Positions 20,967 through 32,462 are shown, numbered from the stretch's first letter. The stretch is 64,000 bases of DNA from Pyronema omphalodes (GCA_024516155.1 JAJJXM010000036.1:124001-188000); one strand, 5' to 3'. Notes: generated by a model not told the origin, from the sequence alone. Made by a program: numbers and translations.

Positions 20967-22757
20967 ACTTTCGATCCAGTGCTTGCCCCCCTTTCCCCTC
21001 GTCTGTAGTTGCGCAGACTCCTCTCTTCATCTCGTTGAGAACATCTCTACCGTGTCTCAACGCCATCTCGATTCTTTCAAGTTCAGGAGCACCATTAATG
21101 TCGGGTCCCCTCCTCCACCTCCCTCCGAAAGATCCACACCAACACCTAGTGGAGCGCGTAAACGCCCTACTGCCCCACCGGCCGATACCGAACCCAGACC
21201 AGCCACCGCCGGAATGTCACTTGCCGAACCCGATCGCTAACTCCTCCTCCAGCTCACCCTACAAGTCGAACAAATGGAGAAAGCCTTGCTTTCTTCACAT
21301 GCCACCAGTAACAACCACATAACCGAACTCGAAACACAAGTCGCCTCCATCACGGCAGAGCTGAACCGTACGCGCCGACAACTCACCGCTACCCCTGCAC
21401 CCCACATGCAACCCGGCAACCCCACCGCAAGGGGAAGGTCCAACGCCTGGACCCCCACCCCAGCCGCCCCTAAACCACACAGACCAACCACTGGCAACCT
21501 TACCTGGGCTGAACGCTTCAGCGCATCAGTCGAAGCCAAGAACCAACAATTTACCACCGTGTCCCGAAAGAAGAAGAAACAGACACCGGCCACCATCATC
21601 CCGAAAGCCCTTCCCCGCATCGATAGGGAACTTATCATCACACTAGACAACACCACAACCACCACTAGTCGAGAAAAGGTAGCCACTATTATGCTATCCC
21701 ATATCAACGACACCCTCATCCAATCCAAGGCCATCCCTCTCGCGCCCTTCATTCTAGCCTGGTTCGGTGATCACAATAAATTTGTCTTGACAACCAATCC
21801 TTCTACCCCTGCATCTGCATACGGGCCATACATGCAGATACTCCTCACCGAAATCCATTACATGAATCCCATCTCTGGAACCACCAATAGCCGCCGGACA
21901 AAATGCCTTGTCCACAACATTTCAACCGACACCACCGGCCCAGCCATGAAACGGCTTATCGAAGCGACCTGCCCTACCCTCCAACTTATGCAAGCGCCCC
22001 GCTGGCTAGTTCCAGCAGACTGCCGCCTCAACAAACAAGCCTCAACAATGATGATTGCCCTTAGCGGTGTAGTCAACCGCAACCAAATCGGCACCAACAC
22101 CCTCCTTCTCTGTAATCGCTAATGCCATATTACAGAATACTTCTCATGGACGCCATCCACACAATGCCACAACTGCCAAGCTTCTGGCCACCACACCGCT
22201 GTCTGCAAAGCAGAGAAACCCACCTCCGCTATCTGCGCCCAAACACACAGCACCAAGGACCACCAATGCCCAGTCCCCACTTGTCGCGCCTGAAAGTCCT
22301 ACACCCACCCACCTATGAAATGCGCTCTGTGCAGTGCTGCTCACACAGCAACCGACCCGCTTTGCCCCGAACGGATCAGACACCTCCCGGCCGGGGAAGG
22401 CAAGGCCCCCGACCCTGATAACGATTTGTCCATGGAGCGCGAGCTCTAATGACTGCACAAATATCTTACCACACCTGACAAACTCCCCACTTGACCCGCG
22501 TCAATCGTAGCTTTTCCTTTGTTTGTTTCTGTTTTGATGGGCTAGTCTAGGTTTCCTTTGTAGGGTGTATACTTTTTGTTTTTGTTTCTGTTTTGTTTGA
22601 AATACCCTGGGCATAGCCGGATCTCCTGTACATAGTATTACAGGTAGTGCGGGTGGTTGCATCCCAGAGCAACTGCGGTGTTGCAGGGTATGGGCATGAA
22701 GTAGGTGGAGTGCAATAGCTGTAGTAGCTCTAGTCGCAATAAACAAAGATCAGATCA
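20967..22757 (+). mobile_element. Element D: ORF1-only LINE-like element inside LTR2
   Basis: It is flanked by GATTAGTT at 20,959-20,966 and 22,758-22,765. Removing it restores colinearity of LTR2 with LTR1. It is 1.79 kb long, has a single gag-like ORF, no RT, a 3' region unlike A/B/C, and ends ...AATAAACAAAGATCAGATCA. Confidence 0.75.
20983..22449 (+). pseudogene. Element D ORF1: gag-like RNA-binding protein with zinc knuckles (three stops)
   Basis: One frame runs from about 20,983 to the TAA at 22,447 and is broken by TAA at 21,238, TAA at 22,120 and TGA near 22,291. Each could come from a C-to-T change in CAA or CGA. The longest open piece (ATG 21,274 to 22,122) has a short coiled coil (HITELETQVASITAELN), a TWAERFSASVEAK motif, a K-rich tract and an RNA-binding-like domain. 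The knuckle CHNCQASGHHTAVC (C-x2-C-x4-H-x4-C) and CALCSAAHTATDPLC follow after the second stop. The true start is uncertain. This is a complete ORF1 without any ORF2. Confidence 0.7.
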
Positions 22758-22870
22758 GATTAGTTGACTTCCTAGCTTCTTGGGAATTATTTATTCTTAT
22801 GTACCTTCCAGCAAAAGCGAAACTGATTGAATAACCCTGTGTATTGAAAGCCTTAATACCCAGGTTCACA
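22758..22870 (+). repeat. LTR2, right remaining piece
   Basis: Aligns with 27,239-27,379 of LTR1 and has the same end, CCCAGGTTCACA. The following GGTCC would be the target duplication. The sequence after it is integrase of G2, so LTR2 sits inside that gene. Confidence 0.75.
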
Positions 22871-24688
22871 GGTCCGGTTGAAATCTCGAGTGATATCCAT
22901 AGTTTGCCTGGAACAGAGTAATCCCTAAGGTTTCTGATCTGGTATTGTTGTAACAAAATTCGGCGATGGGCAGCAGGGTTTTCCAGTTATCTTGCTGGTG
23001 ATTACGATATGCTCGTAAATACTGTTCCAGCGTAGCATTTGTTCTTTCTGTCTGTCCGTCTGTTTGGGGCTGAAATGCTGTACTGAGGTTTCGAGTTGTT
23101 CCCATGGCTTCCATTATTTGCTTGCAAACTTCCGAGGTAAACAACGACCCTCGGTCGGATACGATACTATCAGGGAGGCCATGGGCTCGTACCATGTGGG
23201 TGATAAATCCTTCGGCTAAGTCTCTCGGACCCATCGTGTCGTTGCATGCAACAAAGTGGGCCATCTTGGTGAGTCGATCCACTGTAACCCACAACGCATT
23301 ATTGCCTCCCGTTTCAGGTAATCCGGTCATAAAGTCCATGGATATGCAAACCCATGGTCTCATTGGTAGTTGTAATGGTTTGAGGAGTCCGAAGGGGGCG
23401 TGGCGGATTGGTTTTATTCGTTTGCACGTATCGCAGTTGTCTACGTACCTCTGAACGTATTGACGCTGTTGTGGCCAGTAGTATTCTCTGGAGAGGAGTT
23501 CGAGTGTTCGAGCTCGCCCTGGGTGACCGGCGACGAGTGCGTCGTCGTGATCGTGGAGGATTTGCAGGCGGAGTTCGTCATCTTGAGGTATCCAGATGCG
23601 TCCCTCGTATGTCAATGACCCGTTCCGTTCCTCACACAATCCTAGTCCTACCCTATTATCTTGTCGTTCGCCGCTTCGTAACTTCTTCAGGACCTCCCGT
23701 ATTTCTGGATCAGTTGCCATTTGTGTTTTTATTAAATTTATTATTCCCCCATCCTCTTTAATTCTCACTATCTCGGTGGCATTGACAACGAATGTTTGTT
23801 CCGGGAGTAAGATGTGATCCTTGTTTTGTCGATGTTTCGCCTCCCCTTCCCAGGGCGAGTCTCCTGACTCGCCTGAAAGGATGACCGGTTTTCCAGCCAA
23901 CTTACCCAGTCTATAAACAATGCGGAAGTCATAATTTGCAAGTGTTTCTCCCCACTGTGCCTGGCGCAGATTGAGGTCGATTTTTGTCTGCCAATACTCC
24001 AAGTTCTTATGGTCCGTCAGTATTATGATTTGTTGTTGGGTGCTTTTGCAATATGTTGCGCATTTTTGTAGACTTTCCACAATGGCCAGTGATTCTTTAT
24101 CATGTATGTCATAATTTCGTTCGGCATCTTTTAACTTTCGGGAGAAGTATCCAAGCGGGTGTAGCACGCTGTCCGAGTCTGGTTGGGAGCAGACCGCACC
24201 GATAGCGTAATGGGATGCGTGTCTTTCAAGGGTAATGGGTTCGCTGGGTTCGAAGTGGCGTAAGATGGGTTGGGTTATCATTGCTTGTTTAATATTGTCG
24301 AACGCTTGGTGTGGCGCATCGTCCCAGACAAAGGGTGTATCTTTCCGGATGAGTTCCGTGAGCGGTGTGGTAATGTGGCTGAAATCTCGTATGAACCTTA
24401 TATGAAAATTTGCAAAGCCAAGGAAGCTTTGGATTCCTTTGAAGTTAGTTGGTTCTTTCCACTCTTTTACCGCTCTGACGTTTTCCGGATGCATCGAGAT
24501 TCCTTCCGGGGCGATGATGTATCCGAGGTATTCCGTTTTATGCGTGTGAACTTCACACTTTGTTGCTTTTAGTTTGAGGCCGACGTCTCGGATTCGTGTT
24601 AGGATTAGTTGTACATGGTCACGATCTTGTTTCAAATTGTCGGGGTAGAACAAAATATTATCTAGGTATGCGACAAAAATATGTCGAG
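22871..24688 (-). pseudogene. G2 pol, 3' half: RT end, RNase H, integrase (cut by LTR2)
   Basis: Minus-strand reading of a Ty3/gypsy pol. The RT catalytic motif reads YLDN instead of YLDD (near 24,665), and a one-base frame break lies just before it. In the RNase H, LERHASHYAIG has lost the first catalytic Asp (ETDASDY in G1). The integrase has the H-H-C-C zinc region (DHDDALVAGHPGRA ... CDTCKR), then SMDFMTGLP, SDRGSLFTS and the E of NATLEQYLRAYR, so its DDE triad is intact. The frame stops where LTR2 begins, and the remainder of the integrase is not found in the window. Confidence 0.88.
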
Positions 24689-26006
24689 CTAGTCCCTGAG
24701 TACCTCATTCATCCAACGCTGGAATGATGCTGGTGCATTGGTCAATCCGAAGGGCATTACTAGGTATTCATAGAGACCGTATTTTGTCCGAAAAGCGGTT
24801 TTCCATTCATCCCCCTGGGCTATCCGCAAGTTGTGATATGCGTCTCTGACATTTAATTTGGTGTAAATCTTCGCTTTTGATAGTCGATCTAGGGCTTCTC
24901 CAATGAACGGCAGGAGGGTCCAATCCTTGATGGTTATGGCATTAAGCCCCCGGTAGTCCACACATAAACGGAGTCCCGCGTCTTTCTGTTTTACAAACTG
25001 GATTGCGGCCCCCGCCGGGGGGGTTGAGCTTCTAATCCAACCTGTTTCCAAGCTACTATCAATATATGCTTTCAGTGCTTGAAAGCCATTTTCGTCAAGA
25101 GCTCGCAAGGGTTCGAACGGCGGTGATTGATTTTTCAATAAGGGGATTCGATGGTCTTGGTGTCGATGTGGCGGTAGGATGGGTTTGCCGTCGTCTCCAA
25201 ACACTGATAAATGGTCGTGGTATTCCCACGGTACGATTTTTTCTGGTGTTTGTTGTGCCGGAGATGTGGCGGTCTCGGCATCTTTCTTTTCCTCTGGTCC
25301 GTTATTATAGCGTTCGTTGGACTCCTTGATGAAGAATATCTCTTCATACGCGGAAGAGAGCTCACTGAGTGAGTCTTCCTGGTCCTCGTGGCTTTTGTTT
25401 CCCTTGCCTTGTGTTGTTTGTACGACGTCCTGTTGGTATTGTCGTATTGCTGATTCTTTCGGGAATAGTTCTGGCGTGCGGTGATTGTTCCGAGCAGAAT
25501 TTTGCGCATTTCTCGGAGTCAAACGTTACTCTTCCTCCCTTCCAATCGATATTGGGGTTGTGCTTTTTCAACCATGGTAATCCCATCATTATTGGTGAGT
25601 TCCCAATAGTGATGCAATGGAGTTTTATGTCTTCGCGATGGTTGTTGATGGTTAACTTCACAGTGCTGTCGTGGGTCACTGGCCCACTTGCAATTTCTCT
25701 TCCGTCAACTGCAAGGACTCTTGGTGGTATTGTTTCTTGATTTAGGGGCAGTTTGATTCGGTAGGCGTAATCTTGACCAATAAACTTTCCTTTAGCCCCC
25801 TAGTCGACCATGGCGGTTGGATGGTGTGTCTTGTGATGTTCTCCTTGAATAGTGTCTTCCAAGATGATTTTTTCGTCCCGTTGGTATCGTCCTCTGGTTG
25901 ATATTATGAGTGGGCGATCGGGGGGTTTTGGTGTGATGATCTTTTTCCCCAGGAGCGGCGCCGTACTTCTTACTCCTGGGGATCCTCTTTTCCGAACTCG
26001 TTGTCT
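24689..26006 (-). pseudogene. G2 pol, 5' half: protease and RT start (broken)
   Basis: After the solo LTR the reading resumes on the minus strand with IITPKPPDRPLI, then the protease active site as VD-stop-GA (TAG in place of the Ser codon, near 25,800), followed by MMGLPWLKKHN. The RT begins with LCVDYRGLNAITIKD and VMPFGLTNAPASFQRW. It ends in a frame break at 24,689. Relative to gag the pol frame is -1, as in G1. Confidence 0.85.
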
Positions 26007-26011
26007 TGTAC

Positions 26012-27379
26012 TGTCACACCCTATAATGTGTGAGAATAGAATAGGTATCATATATAACGCTATGGAGAATATGGCAAACGGACAGGAGAATGGAAAATTG
26101 AGTTAGTATCCCGGGCCGGAACCCCCAGAGGAGCTCCGGCTAGCCACGTCACGTGATTCGTGACTTTCCGATAGGGCCTCATGAGGATCCCGGCCCGAGG
26201 CGTCGAAACTTTATTCACTGTCAGTTTGAGAGGACTCAGGACAGAGAGGGGGAAAGGAACACTTACCTCAAGGGCGTCGACTTACCCTTGAGACAACTAC
26301 AAACGACGCTGATGAAGAACGAAGAAGACGACGAAAGGTCACCTCCTTATACCTAAGGAGGGTTCGGCAATACACGGCTACAATAGGGGCTGCATAGGAA
26401 TGAAGGATTCCAGGAAGATGCAGATGCGGCGCAAGAGTGTCATCCGGTGTTACGAGTTGGGTGAACAGCTGGGCGAAGAGATAAGGCAGAGTCTGATCAG
26501 CAAACAGGAGTGGAATGCAGGACAGGGGTCAACAGTGCATCAGCATGAGACGATGTCCCGCAGGGAACTCCACTCAGGAAACCTGTTTGATGGAACTGAT
26601 ATGACGCGTCCTTGGGCCTAGAGCTGCCAACTTGGAACAAGTCGGCGTTTGCATCCACACCGGGGTGTGGCTGCGCGCAAGTGCGCGCAGGTGGGGCACA
26701 TATGACATCACACAGGAATGTGACGGGGCAGTGCGCTCCGGTAGGGCATGGTATGCCTTATGATGTCAGTGACCTCTACTTGCAATCGAGATTCTCTAGG
26801 GAGATCTATGATGGTGCGACTCATACGATAAATGACTCATGCGTCATTATCAGAAGAGTTCATGCATGATGCAGTCAGACGGAGTTGCCCTCCGGTGTGA
26901 CTCATAACGCCAGCATCTCATTGGAAGGTGTGGTAGTACGGTGAGCTATTTCAAGGATTAATCTCACCAGGGCGAGCATTAGGCAAGTGAGCAATTAATT
27001 TAATTGCGGGCTTAGCATGATGCAAGCATCAGCAGATGCGTCACAGCTGTGACCCATGTCTGTTTGGCAGTTGGTTCCCCAAGGAAGGCTGGGCGAATTT
27101 GTAGACGAAAGTCTATAAAAGACCCTATGTCTTCCCTCTGTCTCCTCCATCATCATCCATTGATCCTCTACGCGACGATACACAATCTACACCAACAAAT
27201 TCCTCCAAAGACGACCCTTAAGTTTTTTCGGCCTGTGATCGGTTAATTCTCTTCCTAGCTTATCTTTGGAATATATTCTTTTAGTTCTTGAGAACGAAGC
27301 GTCTGTCTATACCAGGACAGAATACTTGAGATACAACCGGAAAAGCCTCCGCATAGTTAGGACTGTGCCCAGGTTCACA
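26012..27379 (+). repeat. LTR1: solo LTR of another gypsy family inside G2
   Basis: It starts TGTCACACCC and ends GGTTCACA, 1,368 bp, flanked on both sides by TGTAC (26,007-26,011 and 27,380-27,384). It lies exactly between G2 gag and pol; without it the two are contiguous. The plus-strand promoter TATAAAA is at 27,114-27,120. No internal coding sequence is attached, so the element was reduced to a solo LTR. Confidence 0.88.
27114..27120 (+). promoter_or_regulatory. TATA box of LTR1
   Basis: TATAAAA within AAGTCTATAAAAGACCC. The same context is found in LTR2 at 20,834. Confidence 0.6.
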
Positions 27380-28485
27380 TGTACATCTTCGCTCAGCATT
27401 GCTTCGGCCGCGCGGTAGGTTCTTCTTGGGGGATAAATTCTTTTGTTAGGGCAGCGAGCTGAGAAATGTTCTGTCTTCCCGCAGTTGAAACACTCATTGT
27501 TTTGTCTTCTCTTTTCTTCTTCCATTCGGTCCTTTCCTCTCGTCCTTCGGGTCGCATTCAGTTCCATCGGTGTAGGGTCGGACATGTGGTTTTCATGCAT
27601 TCGGGAGTGACTGACATGGGTGTCACGAGATTCACGGTAATATTGGTTATTATTTCGAGTTCTAAGGGTTCGGAAGTTGAACAATCCATTGTCAAGGGCA
27701 ATAGACTTGTTTACGTAGTCCGTGATATTGCGAGGTCTGTCATCCAACAGGGCGAGTTGTCGTTGCACCTCCATGTTCAATCCGTCATGCAATTGATCGA
27801 TGTACATTGAGTGGTTATAATCCAAATCCGCCATTAATCTTTGGAAATTGGCGCAATAAGCAGCAGCAGAGCGGTTACCTTGCTTAATGTTTTTGAATTT
27901 TCGCCGTGCTACTTCCTTGCTGTCAGCTGCTCCGAAGGCTCTACCAATAGCTGTTTGGAAATCCTTCCAGGTTTCATACTTACTCACTCCCTCCGCTTTC
28001 CTTGATGGTTCGATCCATGCCCAGGCGTTTCCTCTACACCTGGCACTGGCATAATTGACTTTTTTCGCATCCCTATCAAATTTGCTGGGTTCACAGTTGA
28101 ACTCCAGCTCAAATTGGATGAGGAACGCTCGTACCTTGGCTCTTTCGCCGTCATGGAGCTCGGGGTCTTGGATCTCAGGTTGGCGGGACGGGGGAGGTTG
28201 ATACCACTGTTGCAAGACGGTTTCCAGTTGATCAGGCGTCATCTGGACGGGGGGAAGGGAGGCTCCCGTAGTTCCGTGAGGGGGCATCATTCCGGAGTTA
28301 TCTTCTTCGTTCGTTGTTGGGGACTGTGGTCTCGAAGGTTGTTCTGGTGTTACTGGGCTGGCTGGTCTGGCGTAATAGCTGATAGCTTCACCAAGATCAC
28401 GTAATTGAAAGGGATCCAGGGTTTTTTCTTGCTTGGACGGTTGTTCTTTTGTGGGTGTGTCGGGTACCTCGGGGGGGAAACGCAA
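27380..28485 (-). CDS. G2 gag with CCHC knuckle (3' end displaced by LTR1)
   Basis: Starts at ATG 28,485 on the minus strand. The N-terminal 100 residues are Pro/Gln-rich, followed by a Ty3-type capsid (VRAFLIQFELEFN, YCANFQRLMADL) and a knuckle CFNCGKTEHFSARC. The frame is open up to the LTR1 insertion at SEDVH. Beyond it, across the solo LTR, gag would continue briefly to a TAA before pol in the -1 frame. The body of gag shows no stops, unlike pol of the same element. Confidence 0.85.
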
Positions 28486-28555
28486 TCAAATGTTAAGGAC
28501 GCCACGCAGATATCAATATCTGAGGTAGGTGACACACGAGGGCTCGTCTGGTCTC

Positions 28556-28921
28556 TGTTGTTGATACCTATCAAGGTATACGGACTGTTTCTCTGTAGTG
28601 TGGCCAGTTCTGGGGGAGAAGTGATGGGTGGTGATGGAAGGGGTTAGGGTTGGGGGTTCTTGGTTTTGTGTGATCTCGTTCAGCACACGGACAGACAATG
28701 TTTGGTATCAAGGTAAGTTGGGGTGAAAGGTAATTGATTGGGAGAAGACTAAATACAGCGTTCCTCCCCACTCCTTTATATATCCATTAATCTCCTCCTT
28801 TTCCTCATAACCCGAGGGGCTCATGCCCAGCCGTCCAACCCCCGGAGCTACCACAATTCCTGTAAGTCTTCACGCACCTTTGTCTCCCATGCTAACTAAC
28901 TAACTAATAATAATTACAACA
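28556..28921 (-). repeat. Probable 5' LTR of G2
   Basis: The stretch begins TGTTGTTGATACC and ends ATTACAACA on the plus strand, giving 6-bp inverted ends (TGTTGT/ACAACA). A minus-strand TATATAAAGG lies inside (about 28,772-28,785), and gag starts about 70 bases beyond it. No second copy is available to confirm the ends, and I saw no convincing primer site. Confidence 0.45.
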
Positions 28922-29479
28922 TATACCTAATCAATAATTGCGTATCCTTTTTCTGGTGCTTCCTATTTCTCCTCGCCTTGCTAAACGCGCGCTGGGCATT
29001 CCTAATCGTACACCTGCTCGCGCGCAGCTCAGTACTCGATCCACCTCCGCGCTTCACCTCCCGGTTGTTCTCTCCTCCGCTCCCTTGCCGAAACTGCTTC
29101 CATCTCTTTTACCCAGTTCGGCCGAGCTCCACCAAGCTCCGCCGAGCTCTACCGAGCTCCACTGAGCTGTGCTACCTTCCTCGTCGTTTCCTCCGGAGCT
29201 CCCCATAGCTCACCAAAAGCTATACCAAAGACTCGCCGAGCTCCATCCTGCTCTATCCCTCTTTCCTTCGTCCCACCTCGTTTCACCTCTTTCCTGACGA
29301 CCTTTGTGTTTCTTTTTCCTCCTTGACCCTGCAACCTTCTTGTTCCTGTTTCCTCCTTGTCCCCCGTGGTCTTCTTGTTCCTTTGCTATTCTCGTCGTCC
29401 CGTGGTAGCCAGGTACCACACCGTGACCGTGATTCTCAACACCCATACGATTGCCAACACAACCATAGCTCCTAGCAGC
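28922..29479. other. Non-coding spacer with GAGCTCC minisatellite
   Basis: Between G2 and G3 I see no gene. Positions 29,117-29,170 hold about five imperfect copies of an 11-mer like CCGAGCTCCAC. The 5' parts of G3 (gag, RT) are missing, so its left edge must lie in or next to this spacer. Confidence 0.5.
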
Positions 29480-31075
29480 ATGTCGTCGTTGATTCTTGAC
29501 AAAGGGGAGCTGAAACACCAGCACAACAAGGAACAAATCCTTTTGCCACCGCAGACCTTCTGGATCAGCTCTGCCGAGGTCATGGAGATGCAGCTCGACC
29601 AGGAATTGTTAAGGGAAATTAAACTGAAAGCAAAGGAGGATCAGGAGATACAGGAGGTGTTAAGAAAACTACGGAACGGGGAAAAAATAGACCGGAAGGT
29701 AGCATCGGGACTTTGCGAGGAACGAGAGGGGTTGCTGCTGCATGAGGGGTTGATATGGATACCAGACGAGCATGAATTACGGATACGGCTCTTACATAAT
29801 CACCACGACGCACTTGTTGCGGGACACCCGGGGCGCGCAAGGACCTTGGAGCTCCTCAGTAGGAATTATGATCGGCCCCAGCAATGCCAATATGTCAACA
29901 GATACGTGGAGCACTGCCACACCTGCAAAAGAATTCAGCCAGTCAGGCATGCTCTCTTCGGGCTCCTGAAGCCCTTACAGCCACCAGCGAGGCCGTGGGA
30001 TTCGCTGTCCATGCATTTCATAACCGGATGTCCATTAGGAGGAGAAAATCACGCCCCATGGGTAATTGTGGATCAATTCACAAAGATGGCTCACTTCGTA
30101 GCCTGTACGGACACGATAGGGCCGAGGGAACTGGCGGATGGATTCCTGAGGCATGTTGTCAGGGCCCACGGACTCCCTCATGATATCCTTTCAGACCGCG
30201 GGTCTCTGTTTACCTCGACGTTTTGGAGACAAGTGATGGGGGCAATGGGGAAGACTAGGAAGCTCAACACTGCATTCCGTCCGGAGACTGATGGGCAGAC
30301 TGAACGCACGAACGCTACCCTTGAGCAGTACCAGCGGGCGTACTGCAATTACCGGCAGGATGATTGGGAAAAACTACTCGCAATGGCGGAGTTCTGCTAT
30401 GACAACACTCAATCCAAGACTACGAAGGTTACACCCTTTTTTGGGAACTATGGGTACCATCCTCGGTTTGCACCCAGATCAGGAAGAGTAGAAGGAGGAT
30501 TCTCTGGGGTGGCGAAATATGTCTGAACCCTTACCGACCTCCACCGAGAACTACAGGCGGAAATCAGATACGCACAGGCTGCCCAGGCGGAACAGGCAAA
30601 TCGGAATAGACACCTGGATCCAGTGTTGAGGGAGGAGGATAGGGTGTGGTTACGGAGGAGGAACGTGCAGACAGCTCGCCCATCCAGCAACTTGGATCAC
30701 AAGCTGATCTGACCATACACCATCCTCGAGCGCATGGGAACGAGAGCTTATAAATTGGACCTCCCCGCCAGTGTGAAAATACATCCCGTATTCCACATAT
30801 CCTTGCTTGAGCTGGCTCGACCCACTCTTACACCGATCCCCGGGCACGTCCAGCCACCTCCCCCACCAATTATCATTGAAGACGAAGAAGAATAGGAAGT
30901 GGAGGAGATAGTTGATTCCCGCTACCATTGAAATGGACTCCAATACCGTGTGCGGTGGACAGGATTCCCCGATCACGACCGGACTTGGGACCCCACGGAA
31001 AACTTGACGAACTGTACCGACGCCATCCGACAATTCCAGACAGACTACCCACGGAAACCGGCCCCAAGGTTGTAG
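29480..31075 (+). pseudogene. G3 pol remnant: chromodomain-type gypsy integrase
   Basis: One plus-strand frame from an in-frame ATG at 29,480. The integrase zinc region (HNHHDALVAGHPGRA ... CHTCKR) is followed by a catalytic core in which the first Asp is His (SMHFITG against SMDFMTG in G2), while SDRGSLFTS and the Glu region are kept. Stops at 30,524 (TGA), 30,710 (TGA), 30,893 (TAG) and 30,929 (TGA) break the C-terminal half. That half shows the GPY-like segment ([14 protein letters not shown]) and a chromodomain (EVEEIVDSRYH, YRVRWTGFPDHDRTWDP; 30,896-31,060). Two of the TGAs fall where Arg is expected, fitting CGA-to-TGA decay. RT and gag are absent. Confidence 0.88.
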
Positions 31076-31079
31076 AACC

Positions 31080-31597
31080 ATGGCCAGCCCCATAAACACC
31101 GAAAATGACCAGCACTCCGGCGGCTGGTACCGCCAGGATATCCCCCTACCGACAACAACGTATCCCCCAACGATGCTCAACACTGGACCTTTCGCTATGA
31201 CGACTACTGCGCTACACACTGACAATCGAAAGAAAATGACAATTATTTTCCGACCGCTGGACGGGAAGGAACCGATGGATGTAACTGCGGACGGACGCAG
31301 GATCCCCAGTTGAAATCGGTGATCCGGAGGGAACACCTAAATGTTCGGAAGGCCTGTAGAGCCTGGCAGCGGGAGAAGAGGGTTTGCTACGACTGCGGGT
31401 TTCTGGTGAACATGGACAGTCATGAAGCCACATGCGGCACCATGGGACCGGCCCGCTCCTCATCACCTCCCGCTCAGACACCGGATGAACCAACTCCCGT
31501 CCCGGAAAAGGACCAACAACACCCCAGCAGGGAACAGCCGCCGGCAGAACCTGAGCCGGCCTCGGAAACCTCGAGCAAGACTTTGATGGAGAAGTGA
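31080..31597 (+). pseudogene. Extra ORF after G3 pol with a Cys/His motif (one frame break)
   Basis: It starts at ATG 31,080, five bases after the pol stop and in a different frame. It reads MASPINTENDQ ... MTIIFRPLDGKEPMDV to a TGA at 31,311. An overlapping frame continues with KSVIRREHLNVRKACRAW and CYDCGFLVNMDSHEATC (C-x2-C-x9-H-x3-C), then a Pro/Glu-rich tail to TGA at 31,595. The two halves join naturally by one frame change. It lies between the chromodomain and the polypurine tract, where fungal chromoviruses normally have no gene. I do not recognise the family. Confidence 0.5.
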
Positions 31598-31894
31598 TAG
31601 GGCCCTGTTTACCTCATTTCCCCGAACAGGGACTCCTAACGACTCGCGATAAACCTCTGCTTTTACGGACTGCCTGTTGGAAAAGAAGAAGCACCACCGC
31701 CGGACAACCCCCCACCACCATTCGAGGGTTCCTGGTTGCGGAAACACACCAGTTCTGATTTCGGGGGGACTCTCCTCGCCGCCTACGACTATCCAGTAGA
31801 CACCGTCGCCAGAAACGCAATAACCGTCGCCAGCAACAACCCTGACCTCGTCCCCATGGAGAGCCCCAGAGAAGCCCCGTCGGAGTCTCGGCCT

Positions 31895-31909
31895 GGAGGG
31901 GGGAGCTAC
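31895..31909 (+). other. Polypurine tract of G3
   Basis: GGAGGGGGGAGCTAC directly before the LTR start TGTCAC, as expected for plus-strand priming. Confidence 0.7.
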
Positions 31910-32303
31910 TGTCACAAACCGCTAGGGATATGCTTCTGGGAGGGATTGTGACCACATCCGCGATGTGGTTCGTAGGCGTGACATTGGGGATGGCTTATGT
32001 CACGGTTAGGGTTAGCGCGAGAGGGTGTAATTAGGGTTTAGGCGAGGGAACGAGGGGGGTGAAGTTCGGGATGGAACGAGGAGGGTTTCCTCTATGTTTG
32101 GAATAAGGTTTCGTATATGTTTGGAATTATGTTTTGGATTATGTTTGAATTATGTTTTGCTTATGTTTTGTCTGCAATTTGTCTATGTTTCTTATCTTGT
32201 TTCATTTAGGTTTGGGGTCACGATTAGACGAAGGGTGTCTCATGATGGATTGGATATCTGCAGGACAGATGTGTTGGGAAATCACATGACCACAGGAACG
32301 AAG
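31910..32303 (+). repeat. 3' LTR of G3, left part
   Basis: Starts TGTCACAAACCGC after the polypurine tract. It contains GGTTAGGGTTAG and AATTAGGGTTTAGG (32,004-32,042), telomere-like in the sense direction as in the G1 LTR. It is interrupted at 32,303 by the copia element; its last five bases, CGAAG, are the copia target duplication. Confidence 0.7.
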
Positions 32304-32462
32304 TGTCGAAGGTCACGCTGGCACGAGGAGAAGACAGAGTGGAGGTGGAGACTGAGTGTATTAACGAGCGTAAAGAGAGAAGACAGCAACGGGCAAGCGA
32401 GTGCCTATACATAGAGTGGTCCACCTCCACCTAAGCATCAGGGCCTTAGGCGCACTTCAACA
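32304..32462 (-). repeat. 3' LTR of the copia element
   Basis: TGTCGAAGG ... CTTCAACA on the plus strand. It holds a 12-base inverted repeat (GTGGAGGTGGAG / CTCCACCTCCAC). The polypurine tract lies at its right edge (32,463-32,471, minus-strand GAGGGAGTG). Confidence 0.93.
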
